A stretch of DNA of 64,000 nt from Malus domestica (Eukaryota; Streptophyta; Magnoliopsida; Rosales; Rosaceae). Every line of letters begins with the position of its first letter. Position 1 is the stretch's first letter. Shown here in pieces: positions 53,702 through 64,000 of the stretch. The stretch spans positions 33,720,001-33,784,000 of the forward strand of contig NC_091667.1 of NCBI RefSeq assembly GCF_042453785.1. The letters are read 5' to 3'. Below the pieces are notes generated by a model that was given only the letters and a program-made list of their open reading frames with translations, had not been told where the DNA came from and searched no databases. The position numbers and the translations under genes were made by a program.

Positions 53702-56700
53702 ATGGGTAATTCATTCGGTTGCTCCGCCTCCGGCGAACGGCTGGTTTCGGCGGCGAGAGACGGGGATGTAATCGAGGCCAAAATGCTCTTGGATTGCAAT
53801 CCCTGCCTCTCCAAATACTCCACCTTCGGCGGCCTTAACTCCCCTCTCCATTTCGCCGCCGCTAAGGGCCACAACGAGGTGCTTTGTCCGTCCTCTCTTC
53901 CCCTTTTCTTTTCTGGGTTGGTTTTTGTTTTCAATTTTTTAGCTGGGGATTGTTCTTTTTGATCGGATTTTCGATTTTTGTTGTGGGTTTTCTTTTCTGG
54001 GTTTGATTCAGATTGTTTCTTTGCTGCTGGAGAATGGAGCTGATGCCAATTCCAGGAATTACTGCGGGCAGGTACGAAAGTTGTTGCTTTTTCTCATCTA
54101 GATTATGATTGTTTGTCAGACAGTAATTTAATTTGTGTTTCTGAATCCCCATTAGAGTAAATTTTGGCATTTGGGTATTGATCTGGTTAGAAAGTTTAGT
54201 GATTGGTTTGCTTTGTCGCATAAATCGAACCCTCTTAACGAAAAAATTGAAGCTCACGAGGGGATTGAACTAATTTCATGCTTAAGGGCCACAGATCGGA
54301 AATAGTTAGGGAAATGCAGCTGGTATATTTTCCTTTATGTTCGACGAAATTGTTGTTCTGTCTTTGATACGAATGTTGATTTAAGTTATTTGATTTCTGT
54401 GTTTAACATTAAAGACAGCATTGATGCAAGCATGCCGATATGGACATTGGGAAGTTGTACAGACCCTCTTGCTCTTCAGATCCAATGTAAGTTTTGATTG
54501 TCTCATTGTTTTTTTATTGCTATTTAACTGGATTGTAATATATGAGTAATGAATCTTTCATAGTGAAGCTAGATATATCAGTTATGCTTTGAAACACTGT
54601 AGTCTTTTTTTCCACTTAGAAAAAAATATTGATTCGCAGCACAATATTTAATCATAGTATTTTTCTTTATACTAGGTCACAAGAGCAGACTATCTAACTG
54701 GTAGGACTGCTCTTCATTTTGCTGCTATAAATGGGCATGTAAGATGTATAAGACTTGTCGTGGCTGACTTTGTTCCAAGTGCTCCCTATGAATCTCTGAC
54801 TGCTCAGACAGAGTGCAACAGAGGTGATAGTGCAAAGGTCGTGAACAAAAATGAGCAAAGGTATTTGTGTAGCTTCTGTTTTATTTGTCAAGGAGATTTT
54901 TATGAATGTAAATTCTCCCACGATTGGAGCAATAATGAAAAGAGTAGTGATGTGGGATTGCTTTCCATTTCTACAGATTCAAAGCGGCTAAGTCGCTAAA
55001 TTCATTTTCTGCATGAAGTTTTCCGTGCACTATGTAAATAGATGCAAGCTCTGTTTAGCCCATCTAAATTTTTGCTGGTGTTATATCGCCAAGATATTTA
55101 TATTTGTTTAGGTTTTGAACAAACCGTTATCGGATAGGTTATGCTTTTAGATTGTACAGAAGCATTTGATCTACACATATCTCTCTTGCTATTTATTCAT
55201 TCTATTCCAGTGCAGTGCTTTATCCAAACTTGTAAATAAGGTAGCAGATTGTGGTATTACTGCTCTCCATATGGCTGCATTGAATGGATATTTTGGTTGT
55301 GTACAACTCCTACTTGATCTTCAAGCAAATGTGTCTGCTGTGACGTTTCATTACGGGACTTCTATGGATTTGATAGGTTTGCTTTTTGTTTAGTAACTTG
55401 TACATTAACCGAAGGAATGTTGCTTTCCCATCCTGCTTCAAACTGAAGTGGAAGTTTATTCTTTGTAGGTGCTGGAAGTTCTCCACTGCATTATGCTGCT
55501 TGTGGGGGTAACTTAAAGTGCTGTCAGGCAAGAACTTATTAGTTTTGACGGCTTGTAAATTAGTTTCTCTCTCTCTCTCTCTCCCTTGGATTTAAACTGA
55601 TGGTGTCCGTATTTTTCAGATCCTCCTTGCAAGAGGTGCCAGCAAGATGACTTTAAACTGCAATGGGTATGGGTCTTTTGGTTTTCACAATTAATGTTCT
55701 GTTACTATTAAATGATTAATGTGAAGTATATTTTTTCAGGTGGCTTCCAGTTGATGTTGCCCGAATGTGGGGGCGCCACTGGCTTGAACCACTTCTAGCA
55801 CCCAATTCTGACTCATCAATACCAGCGTTCCCCCTATCAAGTTACCTATCTTTGCCTCTCATGAGCATAATGAACATAGCAAGGTATCTCTTGAACCAAG
55901 TACATCTATGGATACTAACACTTACCAAGTTTCTGGATGTCTAGTGCCTGGTGTCGAGAGTTTCACCCAAAGGATGCCACATACTCATGGACACATTCAA
56001 ATCCTTAGTTAGGAAAATTTTAATGAGTGTATCAGTGTCACCACATAGACTCAAGTTCTTTGGAATTTACTGCAGGGAATGTGGATTTAAGGCTGTGACA
56101 ACATCAGCGGACGACACAGATACTTGTGCTGTCTGTCTGGAAAGACCATGTTTGGTGGCGGCAGAAGGTTTGTCCCGTAGTGGTTATTTTTCATGTCTTA
56201 TGCTTTCCTGATACTTTACAAACTACCTTTTCCCATAGTATAGCTGAATGCTAACATTGTTAGCTAATCCTATAACTATTGTAGTTGCTTACTGATAATC
56301 CTTTCCCGAGGTCCTTAATAGTCTTGGGAGGACTTTAGATTTGATTCATTTAACTGGAGTAAAAGCCTTCTGCTGTTACCATGATAATAATTCTGATAGC
56401 GGATATCTGATTGCATGTTTAATTCATTGGTCCTATTTGTTTGTTTTAATATTGTCTTAGATGGGTGGGCACAATTTTACCAAGTTACCAACCGGATAAG
56501 AGGCAAAATGGTTTCTTGGCCTCTCATGCTTGCAGTCTTAAATTCAGAGAACCCAATATTTTCAACCAGTATGTGCATAAATACAAATGAGGCATTCCAG
56601 TAATATCTTGAAAACAAGAAATGCCAACTCGGGATAAAGTCATGTGTATATGCAGTATGTAGTTTGTGGTGATAGATTGCTTACTTAATGGGTGAGCTTG

Positions 56701-57464
56701 ATATTTCATAAAACCCCTATGTCTTTTTTTTTTTTTTTTTTTTTTTTCTATTACTGATATGCCATCCTTTAAAATATTGTATATCTCTTGGATTAACATT
56801 GAAATCTTATGAGTTGTTCCATTTTCGCGCTCAACCGCTGTTATGTTAAGTGTCTACATTATAGAAATTCAGTTATCTTATGTACAAGATTATACTCATC
56901 CTTCGTTTACTTGTACCTTCAGGCTGTAAGCATGAGCTTTGTGTAAGATGCGCACTCTATCTTTGCTCAACAAGCAACATACCTTCGGAAACAGTGGGCC
57001 CACCTGGGTCCATTCCGTGCCCATTTTGTAGGCATGGAATCATCTCCTTTGCCAAATTGCCTGGCTCCCCGGCAAAGGAAAATAGACTACAGATGTCACT
57101 TGGCCTTTGTACCCCTTGTATACTTCACCCTCGTGACCCAGAGCGTCTATCTCCAGCTTGTGCACCAGAGATCCGAAAGAACCGTGTGGCTTCAGTTTCT
57201 TCAGATATGCTCTGTGCAGTCACCTGCAGTCCGTTTCCTTCCGTCACCATTCCTTTGTGCACCTGCAATGATGGTCCATGCCCACCATTTGAATCCCGGG
57301 AGGTAGAAACCGAAGATGAATTGCCCAGACATCCCCAAGCAATATCAACAGACCAGGATAAGATGGAAGGGCCGAGACTTGGAAAAACAACATGTTCAAG
57401 CATGTTTTGGAGCAGAAGAAGCTGCACCAGGGAGCATCAGTGCAATGCTGAAATAAATGCTTAA
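53702..57464 (+). CDS. XBAT33: Ankyrin-repeat RING E3 ubiquitin ligase, XBAT33 type
   Basis: Attaches ubiquitin to target proteins; the XB3/XBAT family acts in hormone and immune signalling. Ten exons: 53702-53878, 54012-54071, 54415-54486, 54676-54860, 55216-55376, 55469-55527, 55620-55666, 55740-55883, 56076-56167 and 56923-57464. They sum to 512 aa (Arabidopsis XBAT33 is about 513). N-terminus [15 protein letters not shown], where Gly2 is a possible myristoylation site; then ankyrin repeats to about residue 270 ([75 protein letters not shown]); then a C3HC4 RING at about 310-365 ([25 protein letters not shown]); and the conserved end CNAEINA. Intron 6 uses a GC donor (CAG/GCAAGA). No break seen. 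Confidence 0.94.
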
Positions 57465-58864
57465 TGAGTTTGATGGCGATGGCGTGCCTTCTCATGTGTC
57501 CCAGTCAAAAAGGAATTTTTGATTTTACATCAGCGTTGTGGGGCGCCGTATGTTTGATCCCTTCTGGCCGTGGAGTGTATGAAATTAAGCAAACCCGCAT
57601 TTGCCTCCTGTTTTTGTTCGGCTGGCTGCATGGTGGATTTCGGTATTGGCATCACAGTGTAATGTTCTCTTATGGTATTTCCGGCGGCTGTAAAATTTGT
57701 ATGTTTGGAATATACATTGATTGTAATTGAATGTGAACAAAGAAAAGAAAAGAAAAAATTCGTTTCACTACATTTCTTGAGAGATTGTGCACCAAACAAC
57801 GACAGTGCCAGTGAAAATAGTGTGCTCTTCCTCTTTCGCATTATAGCGATGTTCTAATATAACTAATCTAAATATTGCAATTTTTCTCTTTTCCTTCCCC
57901 AATCTTTCCTCCCTTTTGCTTACATTTTTATGGCCCTATAGTTCACGGATGCCATTGCTATGAAGCTTTTTGTATCTCAGTGTTATCTAAGGGTTGTCTC
58001 AGTTTGATCTAAGCTTGTCCGGATAAGGCCCTTATACCTTTTTCATCTCTAACTATCGTTCCTCACCATAAATCCTCAACCATTTATCCCTGCTTCTCAG
58101 CTCATCAGGTGTCTCCTCCAAGGACCTCTGCCGGTGACACTTTGGTGGTTTGTAACTTTTAAAGAGCAAATCACACCATTTTGGTGTGATGATGGGAGTG
58201 TTCATAGCTCGGGTGGCTTGTCTACCCTCATTTTCTGTTTATTCATTTGATTTGTTAGTCCTTATTCTAAGCGGTAAAATCTTTGTGACAGTAGACGTAG
58301 CTGTTTTACTTTTTCAAATGTAGGTTTCTTTTTTACTTTTGTGTTGCTAAGTGCGTTTTTAATGTAATTTATCATGCATAATTGAGGTTTTGCTTTGTTG
58401 TTTTAGACACTCTCTTTGAGTTGTCCTTATCTTGTGTTTAACCAACTTGGTCATGTTCAAATTAGCATTCTCTTTCGCATGATGGGATAGTTTGAAGTAA
58501 CGCTAGAAGAATTATATTCTCAGATAAGCATGCCACGTTGCAATAGCACGGCGACACGTAACTTAGCTATGATGCCTAGCTACATGAACCGAATCACCAA
58601 ACACCAATCAACAATCAACAGAAGACAAAAAAAATGACCGACGGGACCTACCACTGTCCCAAATACCTGGTACAACTAAATAAACAGTTGCCAACGTACG
58701 TACATAATAACAAACCCTAGTACGTACGATCATATGCATAGTTGCATATTCTCTCTCTCTCTCTCTCTCCACGCTTTAGGGAAGACCAGCACAGCAGGAG
58801 ATACAAAACTTCAATCTTTTTATGATATTTTTAATTTTATTGATGTTAATCCAGTACTAAGTTA
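57465..58864. other. XBAT33 3' UTR and intergenic
   Basis: The first 300-400 bp are probably the 3' UTR (A-rich run near 57745). The rest shows no gene or known repeat; a (CT)n tract lies at 58750-58769. The last stretch is downstream of the convergent CEN gene, so the two genes end toward each other. Confidence 0.5.
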
Positions 58865-59747
58865 TCAACATCTTCTTCTAGCAGCAGTTGCCCGTTGTGC
58901 ATTGAAGTAGACGGCAGCCACAGGCAGCCCGAGACCATTCTCCTGCGAGAATATTCTGGTATTGAAATTGTCTCTGGAAGCTGGAGCTCTCACTGTTTGT
59001 CTTCCTCTCTGCTTGAATAGCAGGAATACGTACCTGTGAATGCCTACGACCGGCCGTGGAATTTCATACTCGACAATCTCTTTTCCTGTTAATTATATAA
59101 AACCCAAAATCTCATATTTAGCTAAGAACAAATCTTCGTTTAGCCCTAATCTTGTGTGTGTGTGTGTGTGTGTATATCACTGTATTGTCTGCAATGACTA
59201 GTTAATTACTTACCAAATGAGACATCAGTGGTGCCAGGAATGTCTGTGACCATCCTGAAATATATATATAGTTTAGTGAAAGTTAAATTATTGCAACAAA
59301 TAATTAAGTTACAATCTCTGAAACTGTAGTATGCGAGTTTGTGTGACAAGTAAAATATATACAAACCAGTGGAGATGTTCTCTCAGGTATGGTTCGCTGG
59401 GGCTTGGAAAATCTGGGTCTGTCATTATCTTCATCAGAAGCAATCATCCGAAAACAAAAGTTAGTTATATAACAGTAGTACTATCAATATATATTATCTT
59501 CATGTAGCAAATAAGTAATCACAAAGTATTGGTGAAATTAACTTACTAAGGTATAAGCAGTCCTCATATCTTCACCTCCGATCTCGACGCGAGGTTTAGC
59601 AGCAATGACAGAAGGCATGAGCTCATGTCCATTAGCAACTTGTCTGTTTGGGTTGTAAACTACATTCAGGTTCACAGTTGGGGTGAAGATGTCCACAACC
59701 TCTCCTATCACTCTTCCAAGAGTTAGTGGCTCCATCATCCTTGACAT
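58865..59747 (-). CDS. CEN: PEBP-family floral repressor, TFL1/CENTRORADIALIS type
   Basis: TFL1/CEN proteins bind FD-type bZIP factors via 14-3-3 and keep meristems indeterminate, opposing FT. Four exons on the minus strand: 59747-59547, 59428-59367, 59254-59214 and 59085-58865, with lengths 201/62/41/221, typical of the family; 174 aa. The CEN-like start is [17 protein letters not shown]. The two positions that separate repressor from FT are of repressor type: His in EHLHWMV and Asp in PASRDNFNT. The ligand-pocket segment reads [10 protein letters not shown] where DPDAPSPSDP is usual. The end is TAARRRC with an extra Cys. A (GT)n tract lies in intron 3. Probably functional; the symbol follows homology to CEN rather than TFL1 proper. 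Confidence 0.93.
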
Positions 59748-59783
59748 ACAAAAGAATTGGAGTGAGTGAGTGTTGAAGAAATG

Positions 59784-59790
59784 TTATATA
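59784..59790 (-). promoter_or_regulatory. Putative TATA box of the CEN gene
   Basis: TATATAA on the minus strand, about 40 bases upstream of the ATG. That would leave a very short leader, so a TATA box further out is possible. Confidence 0.35.
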
Positions 59791-60015
59791 TCTTTGTGCT
59801 AGAAAGTTGATCATGCAGTATACTGGAAGTGAGACTATGTTGGCTTTTATAGGCACAAAAAAGGCCCAGAAAGCATAAATTAATAATATTACTCAATTAA
59901 TTACCATTCAGGGAATAAGAAGTTTGTAGATAAGTTGACTAAAAGCATTTACCCGGTGTTCCAAATTCAACTTTCCCTCCTTCCATATCGTTGTCTTAAA
60001 ATTACATTTGGGGAA

Positions 60016-60160
60016 GGGGTGTGATATCCACACCCTATTTTACTTCTCACACACCTTTTTAATTTTCGGTAGTCGAATCAGATGAATTAAAAAAGATCAA
60101 CGGACATAAATTATCAAGGATGTGTGAGAAGTAAAATAGGATGTGTGGATAACACACAGA
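60016..60160. mobile_element. MULE-type MITE, family 1 copy e (CEN promoter)
   Basis: GGGGTGTGATATCCACACCC at the left, GTGTGGATAACACAC at the right, with the strong inverted core ATTTTACTTCTCACACACC / TGTGTGAGAAGTAAAAT. One of the best-kept copies by arm match. Confidence 0.75.
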
Positions 60161-60751
60161 GAAAGGACATTTGAAATAAGATTTCAAATTCGAGTTATCT
60201 TTTGGATGTGGTGAGAAGCCACTAGAAGGATGAGTCCTTACTTTGTTGAGTTTGAGAAAAGAGATCCCTCTGAAAAGTATAAACATAAATTGGTATCTCT
60301 CTGTAGAATCTAATGTCATTGCCTTATTGGGTAAATGAGAATGAAGAATATAACTTTTTCTACTTAAAAAAACAATATCTTGGGAAATCTTGGGAAAATG
60401 GGAATTCATCTTTTAGAGGTGCTTAATAATTCTCCACGTGCACACATGCTTTCTTTCCAACATTAGAAAGGAAATAATTCTCTTATCAACAGGTCTGGAA
60501 AAAGTGTTATAATTTATCTTGATGGAGAGCCACAATGTTATTTCCGAGACACCGGAGGAAATACACCATAATTATACTTATCATGCATACTTCTACTGTA
60601 CTCGATCACTTAAACAAACTTCAAGAGCTAGTTAAAATAACTTTATTTTAAGATGAGTGATTTTCACATTCTTTTTTTTTTTTTTACTTTAGACACTCAT
60701 CCTCTTAATTTTGTATGTTGATCGTATATTCATTTATTCAATTCAATATGT

Positions 60752-60850
60752 AATTCGGTCGTACCCAGTGCACAAGGTTCCCGCTTTACACAGGGTCTGG
60801 GAGAGGTGAATGTCGGCTAGCCTTACCCCCATTTATGGAGAGGCTGCTCC
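60752..60850 (-). mobile_element. SINE end fragment
   Basis: On the minus strand: GGGGGTAAGGCTAGCCGACA, then TCACCTCTCCCAGACCCTG, GGGAACCTTGTGCACTGGG and TACGACC. This conserved 3' half of a plant SINE is known to me from many dicots. The tRNA-like head is missing. Confidence 0.65.
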
Positions 60851-61656
60851 CAAATTTATTCAATTCAATAACTAAAAAAAAAAAAATTGCATGAAATGAA
60901 TAAAAAGATGTTGAAATCACTTCCTTATTTGTAACAGTAACATGCAGCTGCAGATAGGAAAAAAAAATACTTCTCTACAAAACTTTGATTTATATACAAA
61001 TTCAAAGTTTTAAGCAAGGAGATTAGATGAATTTTACCCTAGAAATTAAACATTTGACATCCACCAATAAATCTCTTGAGATATTGCGTCACGCATAGGG
61101 CTTCAAAGGTGGGAAGGTATCGATCTAGAGAAACACGATTGTCAAATTCCCACAATGCATGATATCAATTTCTTTAGTAAAAACCTATACAGAACATTGA
61201 ACCCTAGAGTTTGACATGACATCACTTCCTGTTATTCATGTATTCTGGCTGTAAATACTGGGAAATTATATCTTAATCGTGTTGATTTAGGAACAAGGTT
61301 GACTGGCACGGAAAATAATTGGCATATATATTCTCAGGATAAAAATGTGTATCTATAACTATTTATATATAAAGTCGGAAGGCAAAAATGATGGATCATT
61401 CTCAATTCTAAAATATTATTCTCTAATTACGATTTTAAAATTGTTAATGTAGACATCGAAATTTCGGTAAATAAATGTTGACCGATAAATCAAAGTGTCA
61501 ACGCTCATGTATTACATAAATTTTACACGTAGCGTGTGACTCAACGAAAATTGAAATGAGTTGGAAAAGTCATCAAATAGGACACGTGTCAACACCTGGT
61601 AGAAACGACTTATTTCATCTGGGATATTATATTCAAAATTAGGCTTTGGAAAATTC

Positions 61657-61664
61657 TATAAATA
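61657..61664 (+). promoter_or_regulatory. LTR TATA box
   Basis: TATAAATA in the LTR about 140 bp upstream of the hairpin array, in the direction of the gag frame. Confidence 0.6.
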
Positions 61665-61802
61665 CAAGCCTATTTCATTCATTTAAGAGGGGAAAATCAT
61701 TAGGCAAAACTCTTGAAGCTCTGAAGCTCTGAAACTCCGAAGCTCTCAAGCATCCAGGTTCCCGAAGAATCAAGAAACTGTTCTTCGTTCTTCGTTCATC
61801 GT

Positions 61803-62345
61803 TCTTCCAAGATCAAGCCTCGACGGCCCTTGGATCAACAATCATCCACCAATTCAAGATCAAGCCCCGACGGCCCTTGAAGAAAGTGTTCTTCGTTCTT
61901 CGTTCATCGTTCTTCCAAGATCAAGCCCCGACGGCCCTTGGATCAACCATCCACCAATTCAAGATCAAGCCCCGACGGCCCTTGAAGAAAGCCCCATCGT
62001 TCATCATCCGTTCATCCAAGATCAAGCCCCAACGGCCCCTTTGGATTAACAACGTCGACAAATCCACACATCCAACCGTTCTTCAAGATCAAGCCCAAAA
62101 GCCCTTGAAGATCCGTCCATCACTGTTCTTCAAGATCAAGCCCAAACGCCCTTGAAGATCTGCTCATTACCGTTATTCAAGATCAAGCCTCAAACGGCCC
62201 TTGAAGAAACATTCATCCTCAAGATCAAGCCCCAACGGCTCCTTGAAGATCCGCTCAAATCCACCTCCAAAGATCAAGCCCACGACCCTTTGAAGAAACT
62301 TCCAACAGTTCATCCAAGATCAAGCCTTGACGGCCCTTGGATCAA
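61803..62345 (+). repeat. Eleven-unit minisatellite of covarying hairpins in the LTR
   Basis: Each unit has the core AAGATCAAGCCCCGACGGCC followed by CTTGA or CTTGG, with spacers of 15-40 bp. The bases before the core and after it are complementary in every unit, and they change together: CCAAG with CTTGG, TCAAG with CTTGA, CAAAG with CTTTG. Cores start near 61809, 61856, 61917, 61961, 62018, 62086, 62132, 62180, 62220, 62269 and 62318. Confidence 0.85.
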
Positions 62346-62565
62346 CGAAATATCCACCAATCAACACCTTACGGAGATCGAATCAGAGGATCAAAATAGA
62401 GAGAGATTGTAACCCAAAATCATCAAAAATACATAATATTTGTTTGTGCGCGTTTGTTCTTGTCTCTTTCGTTTCAGGAAATTTCCGTGTTCACAAATTG
62501 GCACGCCCGGTGGGATTATCTCTACCTCTCATCTCTTTCTCCGTTCCAAGCACACCTCAAAGTCA

Positions 62566-64000
62566 ATGGCATCAAGCAAGGGACAAGCCGTTCTTGCAAC
62601 CACTGAGGGAAGGATCCTAAGCACTTCTGCCGCAAACGGACAATCCATTGGCGCCACGACCGCTCCTCAACATGCCACTTCAAAATTGGTGCCGCTAAAA
62701 GAGCAAGGGGAGCATCCAAGGTGTGAGTCTGTCATCAACCTGACCTCGCTGGAGGCACCGAAGCATGATGCTGAGGCACATATGATGACATCCCAAAGCA
62801 GCCAACGACATTCTTCATCAGCATCCTGGATGTCTAAAGGAAAGTCACGTCTATTGGTCGCACAAGTCATGACTATCGGCGTTACCTCCGTTGAAGAACA
62901 ACTGGCTCAAATGAATGAAGCGATCGCAAGGCTAACCCGAACTGTGGAAGAAAAAGACTTGCAAATTGCAGCACTAGTCAACCGACTGGAGGCGCAGGAC
63001 GGCGATAAACCCGACCCAGAGAATGATCCACTAAAGAGAAAAGATGACGAAGAAGATGAGCCTCAGGTGGAGAAAAACGATGCAAAGCCGAATCCAGAGC
63101 AAGCAGCGGCACTCATGGGATCTCTTTCTATCCAGCAGCTGCAAGAGATGATCACCAACACCATCAAGGCACAGTACGAAGGGAGCTCAAATACCTCCGG
63201 GTTGTACTCAAAGCCGTATTCAAAGAAGATCGACGCCTTAAGGATGCCGAGGGGTTATCAACCACCAAAGTTCATGCAATTTGATGGAAAGGGAAACCCG
63301 AAACAGCACGTTGCCCACTTCGTTGAAACTTGCAACAACGCAGGAACCGAAGGGGATTACCTCGCGAAGCAGTTTGTGCGCTCGCTGAAAGGAAACGCCT
63401 TTGAGTGGTACACAGACCTAGAGCCTGAGTACATCAACAGCTGGGAGCAGTTAGAGCGGGAATTCCTCAACCGCTTCTATAGTACCCGCCGCATTGTGAG
63501 CATGCTAGAACTGACGAGCACGAAGCAATGGAAGGAAGAACCAGTCATGGACTACATCAACCGATGGCGTAATCTAAGCCTCGACTGTAAGGACAGACTC
63601 TCCGAGATTTCTTCAATCGAGATGTGCATCCAAGGCATGCAATGGGGTTTGCAATACATCCTTCAAGGCATTAAACCACGGACCTTCGAGGAATTGGCTA
63701 CTCGCGCCCATGACATGGAGTTGAGCATCGCCCATCATGGGAAGAAAGAACCGATCGCCGACTACAAGAACGACAAAGTTCTTGGGACAAAGGTGGAAAA
63801 GGCCGCATGGAAACCCACCAAGGAAGCGATGACGGTCAACACAGCTCCCGTCAAAATCTCCACACGAGGCAAGGCGATTCAAACCGAAGCTTTTCGTGAT
63901 CAAGAGATGCGTAGACGCACTTTGAAGGAGCTTGAGGAGAAGATTTATCCATTCCCCGACTCTGATGTAGTTGCCATGCTGGATGACCTGTTGGACAAGA
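62566..64000 (+). CDS. Gag frame of the Gypsy element (partial)
   Basis: Structural protein of the particle. Open from the ATG at 62566 to the window end (478 codons seen). A Ser/Thr-rich head is followed by a coiled-coil stretch (QLAQMNEAIARLTRTVEEKD), an acidic linker, and a Retrotrans_gag domain with KFMQFDGKGNPKQHVAHFVE, SLKGNAFEWYTDLEPEYI and LEREFLNRFYSTRRIVSM. No zinc knuckle has yet appeared by the window edge. Confidence 0.85.
   Translation, partial: MASSKGQAVLATTEGRILSTSAANGQSIGATTAPQHATSKLVPLKEQGEHPRCESVINLTSLEAPKHDAEAHMMTSQSSQRHSSSASWMSKGKSRLLVAQVMTIGVTSVEEQLAQMNEAIARLTRTVEEKDLQIAALVNRLEAQDGDKPDPENDPLKRKDDEEDEPQVEKNDAKPNPEQAAALMGSLSIQQLQEMITNTIKAQYEGSSNTSGLYSKPYSKKIDALRMPRGYQPPKFMQFDGKGNPKQHVAHFVETCNNAGTEGDYLAKQFVRSLKGNAFEWYTDLEPEYINSWEQLEREFLNRFYSTRRIVSMLELTSTKQWKEEPVMDYINRWRNLSLDCKDRLSEISSIEMCIQGMQWGLQYILQGIKPRTFEELATRAHDMELSIAHHGKKEPIADYKNDKVLGTKVEKAAWKPTKEAMTVNTAPVKISTRGKAIQTEAFRDQEMRRRTLKELEEKIYPFPDSDVVAMLDDLLDK

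Larger units (their letters stand above)
59748..61447. other. CEN upstream region and repeats
   Basis: Contains the CEN promoter, a family 1 MITE starting 269 bp upstream of the ATG (60016-60160) and a SINE end at 60752-60850. No gene found. Confidence 0.5.
61448..62495 (+). repeat. 5' LTR of the Gypsy element
   Basis: About 1.05 kb, TG...CA. It has a TATAAATA box at 61657-61664 and, downstream of it, an array of eleven hairpin-forming units (about 61803-62345), which will be in the transcript leader. Confidence 0.7.
61448..64000 (+). mobile_element. Ty3/Gypsy retrotransposon, 5' part (runs off the window)
   Basis: Order: LTR (about 61448-62495), a primer-binding site TTGGCACGCCCGGTGGGA at 62498, then a gag frame open to the window edge. 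pol and the 3' LTR lie beyond. The left border (TGTAGACATCG) is inferred, because the partner LTR is not visible; the right LTR border at ...TTCACA is firm from the primer site. It looks whole as far as can be seen. The primer site is of the same type as in the non-autonomous element at 3884-9134. Confidence 0.82.

Overview
This is plant nuclear DNA. The genes have GT-AG introns, there are plant-type tRNA-Val genes, and most of the sequence between genes is LTR elements, LINEs, SINEs and MITEs. Several of the short repeats match, from memory, families common in apple and pear, so I infer a Rosaceae (Maleae) genome; I could not check this against a database.

Layout: (1) 1.8-11.1 kb holds a decayed PMT-type putative methyltransferase gene. 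One of its introns carries a young, complete-looking, non-autonomous LTR element (3884-9134, minus strand). (2) 11.7-12.1 kb is a small secreted 8-cysteine lipid-transfer-like protein gene. (3) 14.6-18.1 kb is a four-exon IQD calmodulin-binding protein gene. (4) 19.4-27.3 kb is a tandem duplication of a tRNA-Val(AAC) plus rhomboid-protease block. The right copy is an intact 4-exon gene and the left copy is a wreck. A 2.4-kb inverted-repeat (foldback) element lies at the join. (5) 27.3-40 kb is repeat-rich: an eL24 ribosomal-protein pseudogene, SINEs, MITEs, an RTE LINE with an open reverse transcriptase frame, and a 4.4-kb non-autonomous element sandwiched between two LINE 3' segments. (6) 40.4-46.8 kb is an HD-Zip IV transcription factor gene of the ANL2 group with a long GA-rich leader. 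(7) 47.3-48.9 kb holds an L1 3' fragment and a PIF/Harbinger derivative. (8) 49.9-51.3 kb is a single-exon PORR-domain organelle RNA-binding protein gene. (9) 53.7-57.5 kb is a ten-exon XBAT33-type ankyrin-RING E3 ligase gene with one GC-AG intron. (10) 58.9-59.7 kb (minus) is a TFL1/CENTRORADIALIS-type PEBP gene. (11) 61.4-64 kb is the 5' end of a Ty3/Gypsy element whose LTR contains an array of eleven covarying hairpin units.

The host genes are functionally unrelated and individually transcribed; there is no operon logic. For every multi-exon gene called intact I worked out exon phases, and they sum to open frames of the expected family length (IQD 464 aa, rhomboid 329 aa, HD-Zip IV 808 aa, XBAT33 512 aa, CEN 174 aa).

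The best candidates for something undescribed are the covarying hairpin array in the Gypsy LTR, the nested foldback at the tRNA/rhomboid duplication join, and the unrecognised proteins carried by the two non-autonomous elements.
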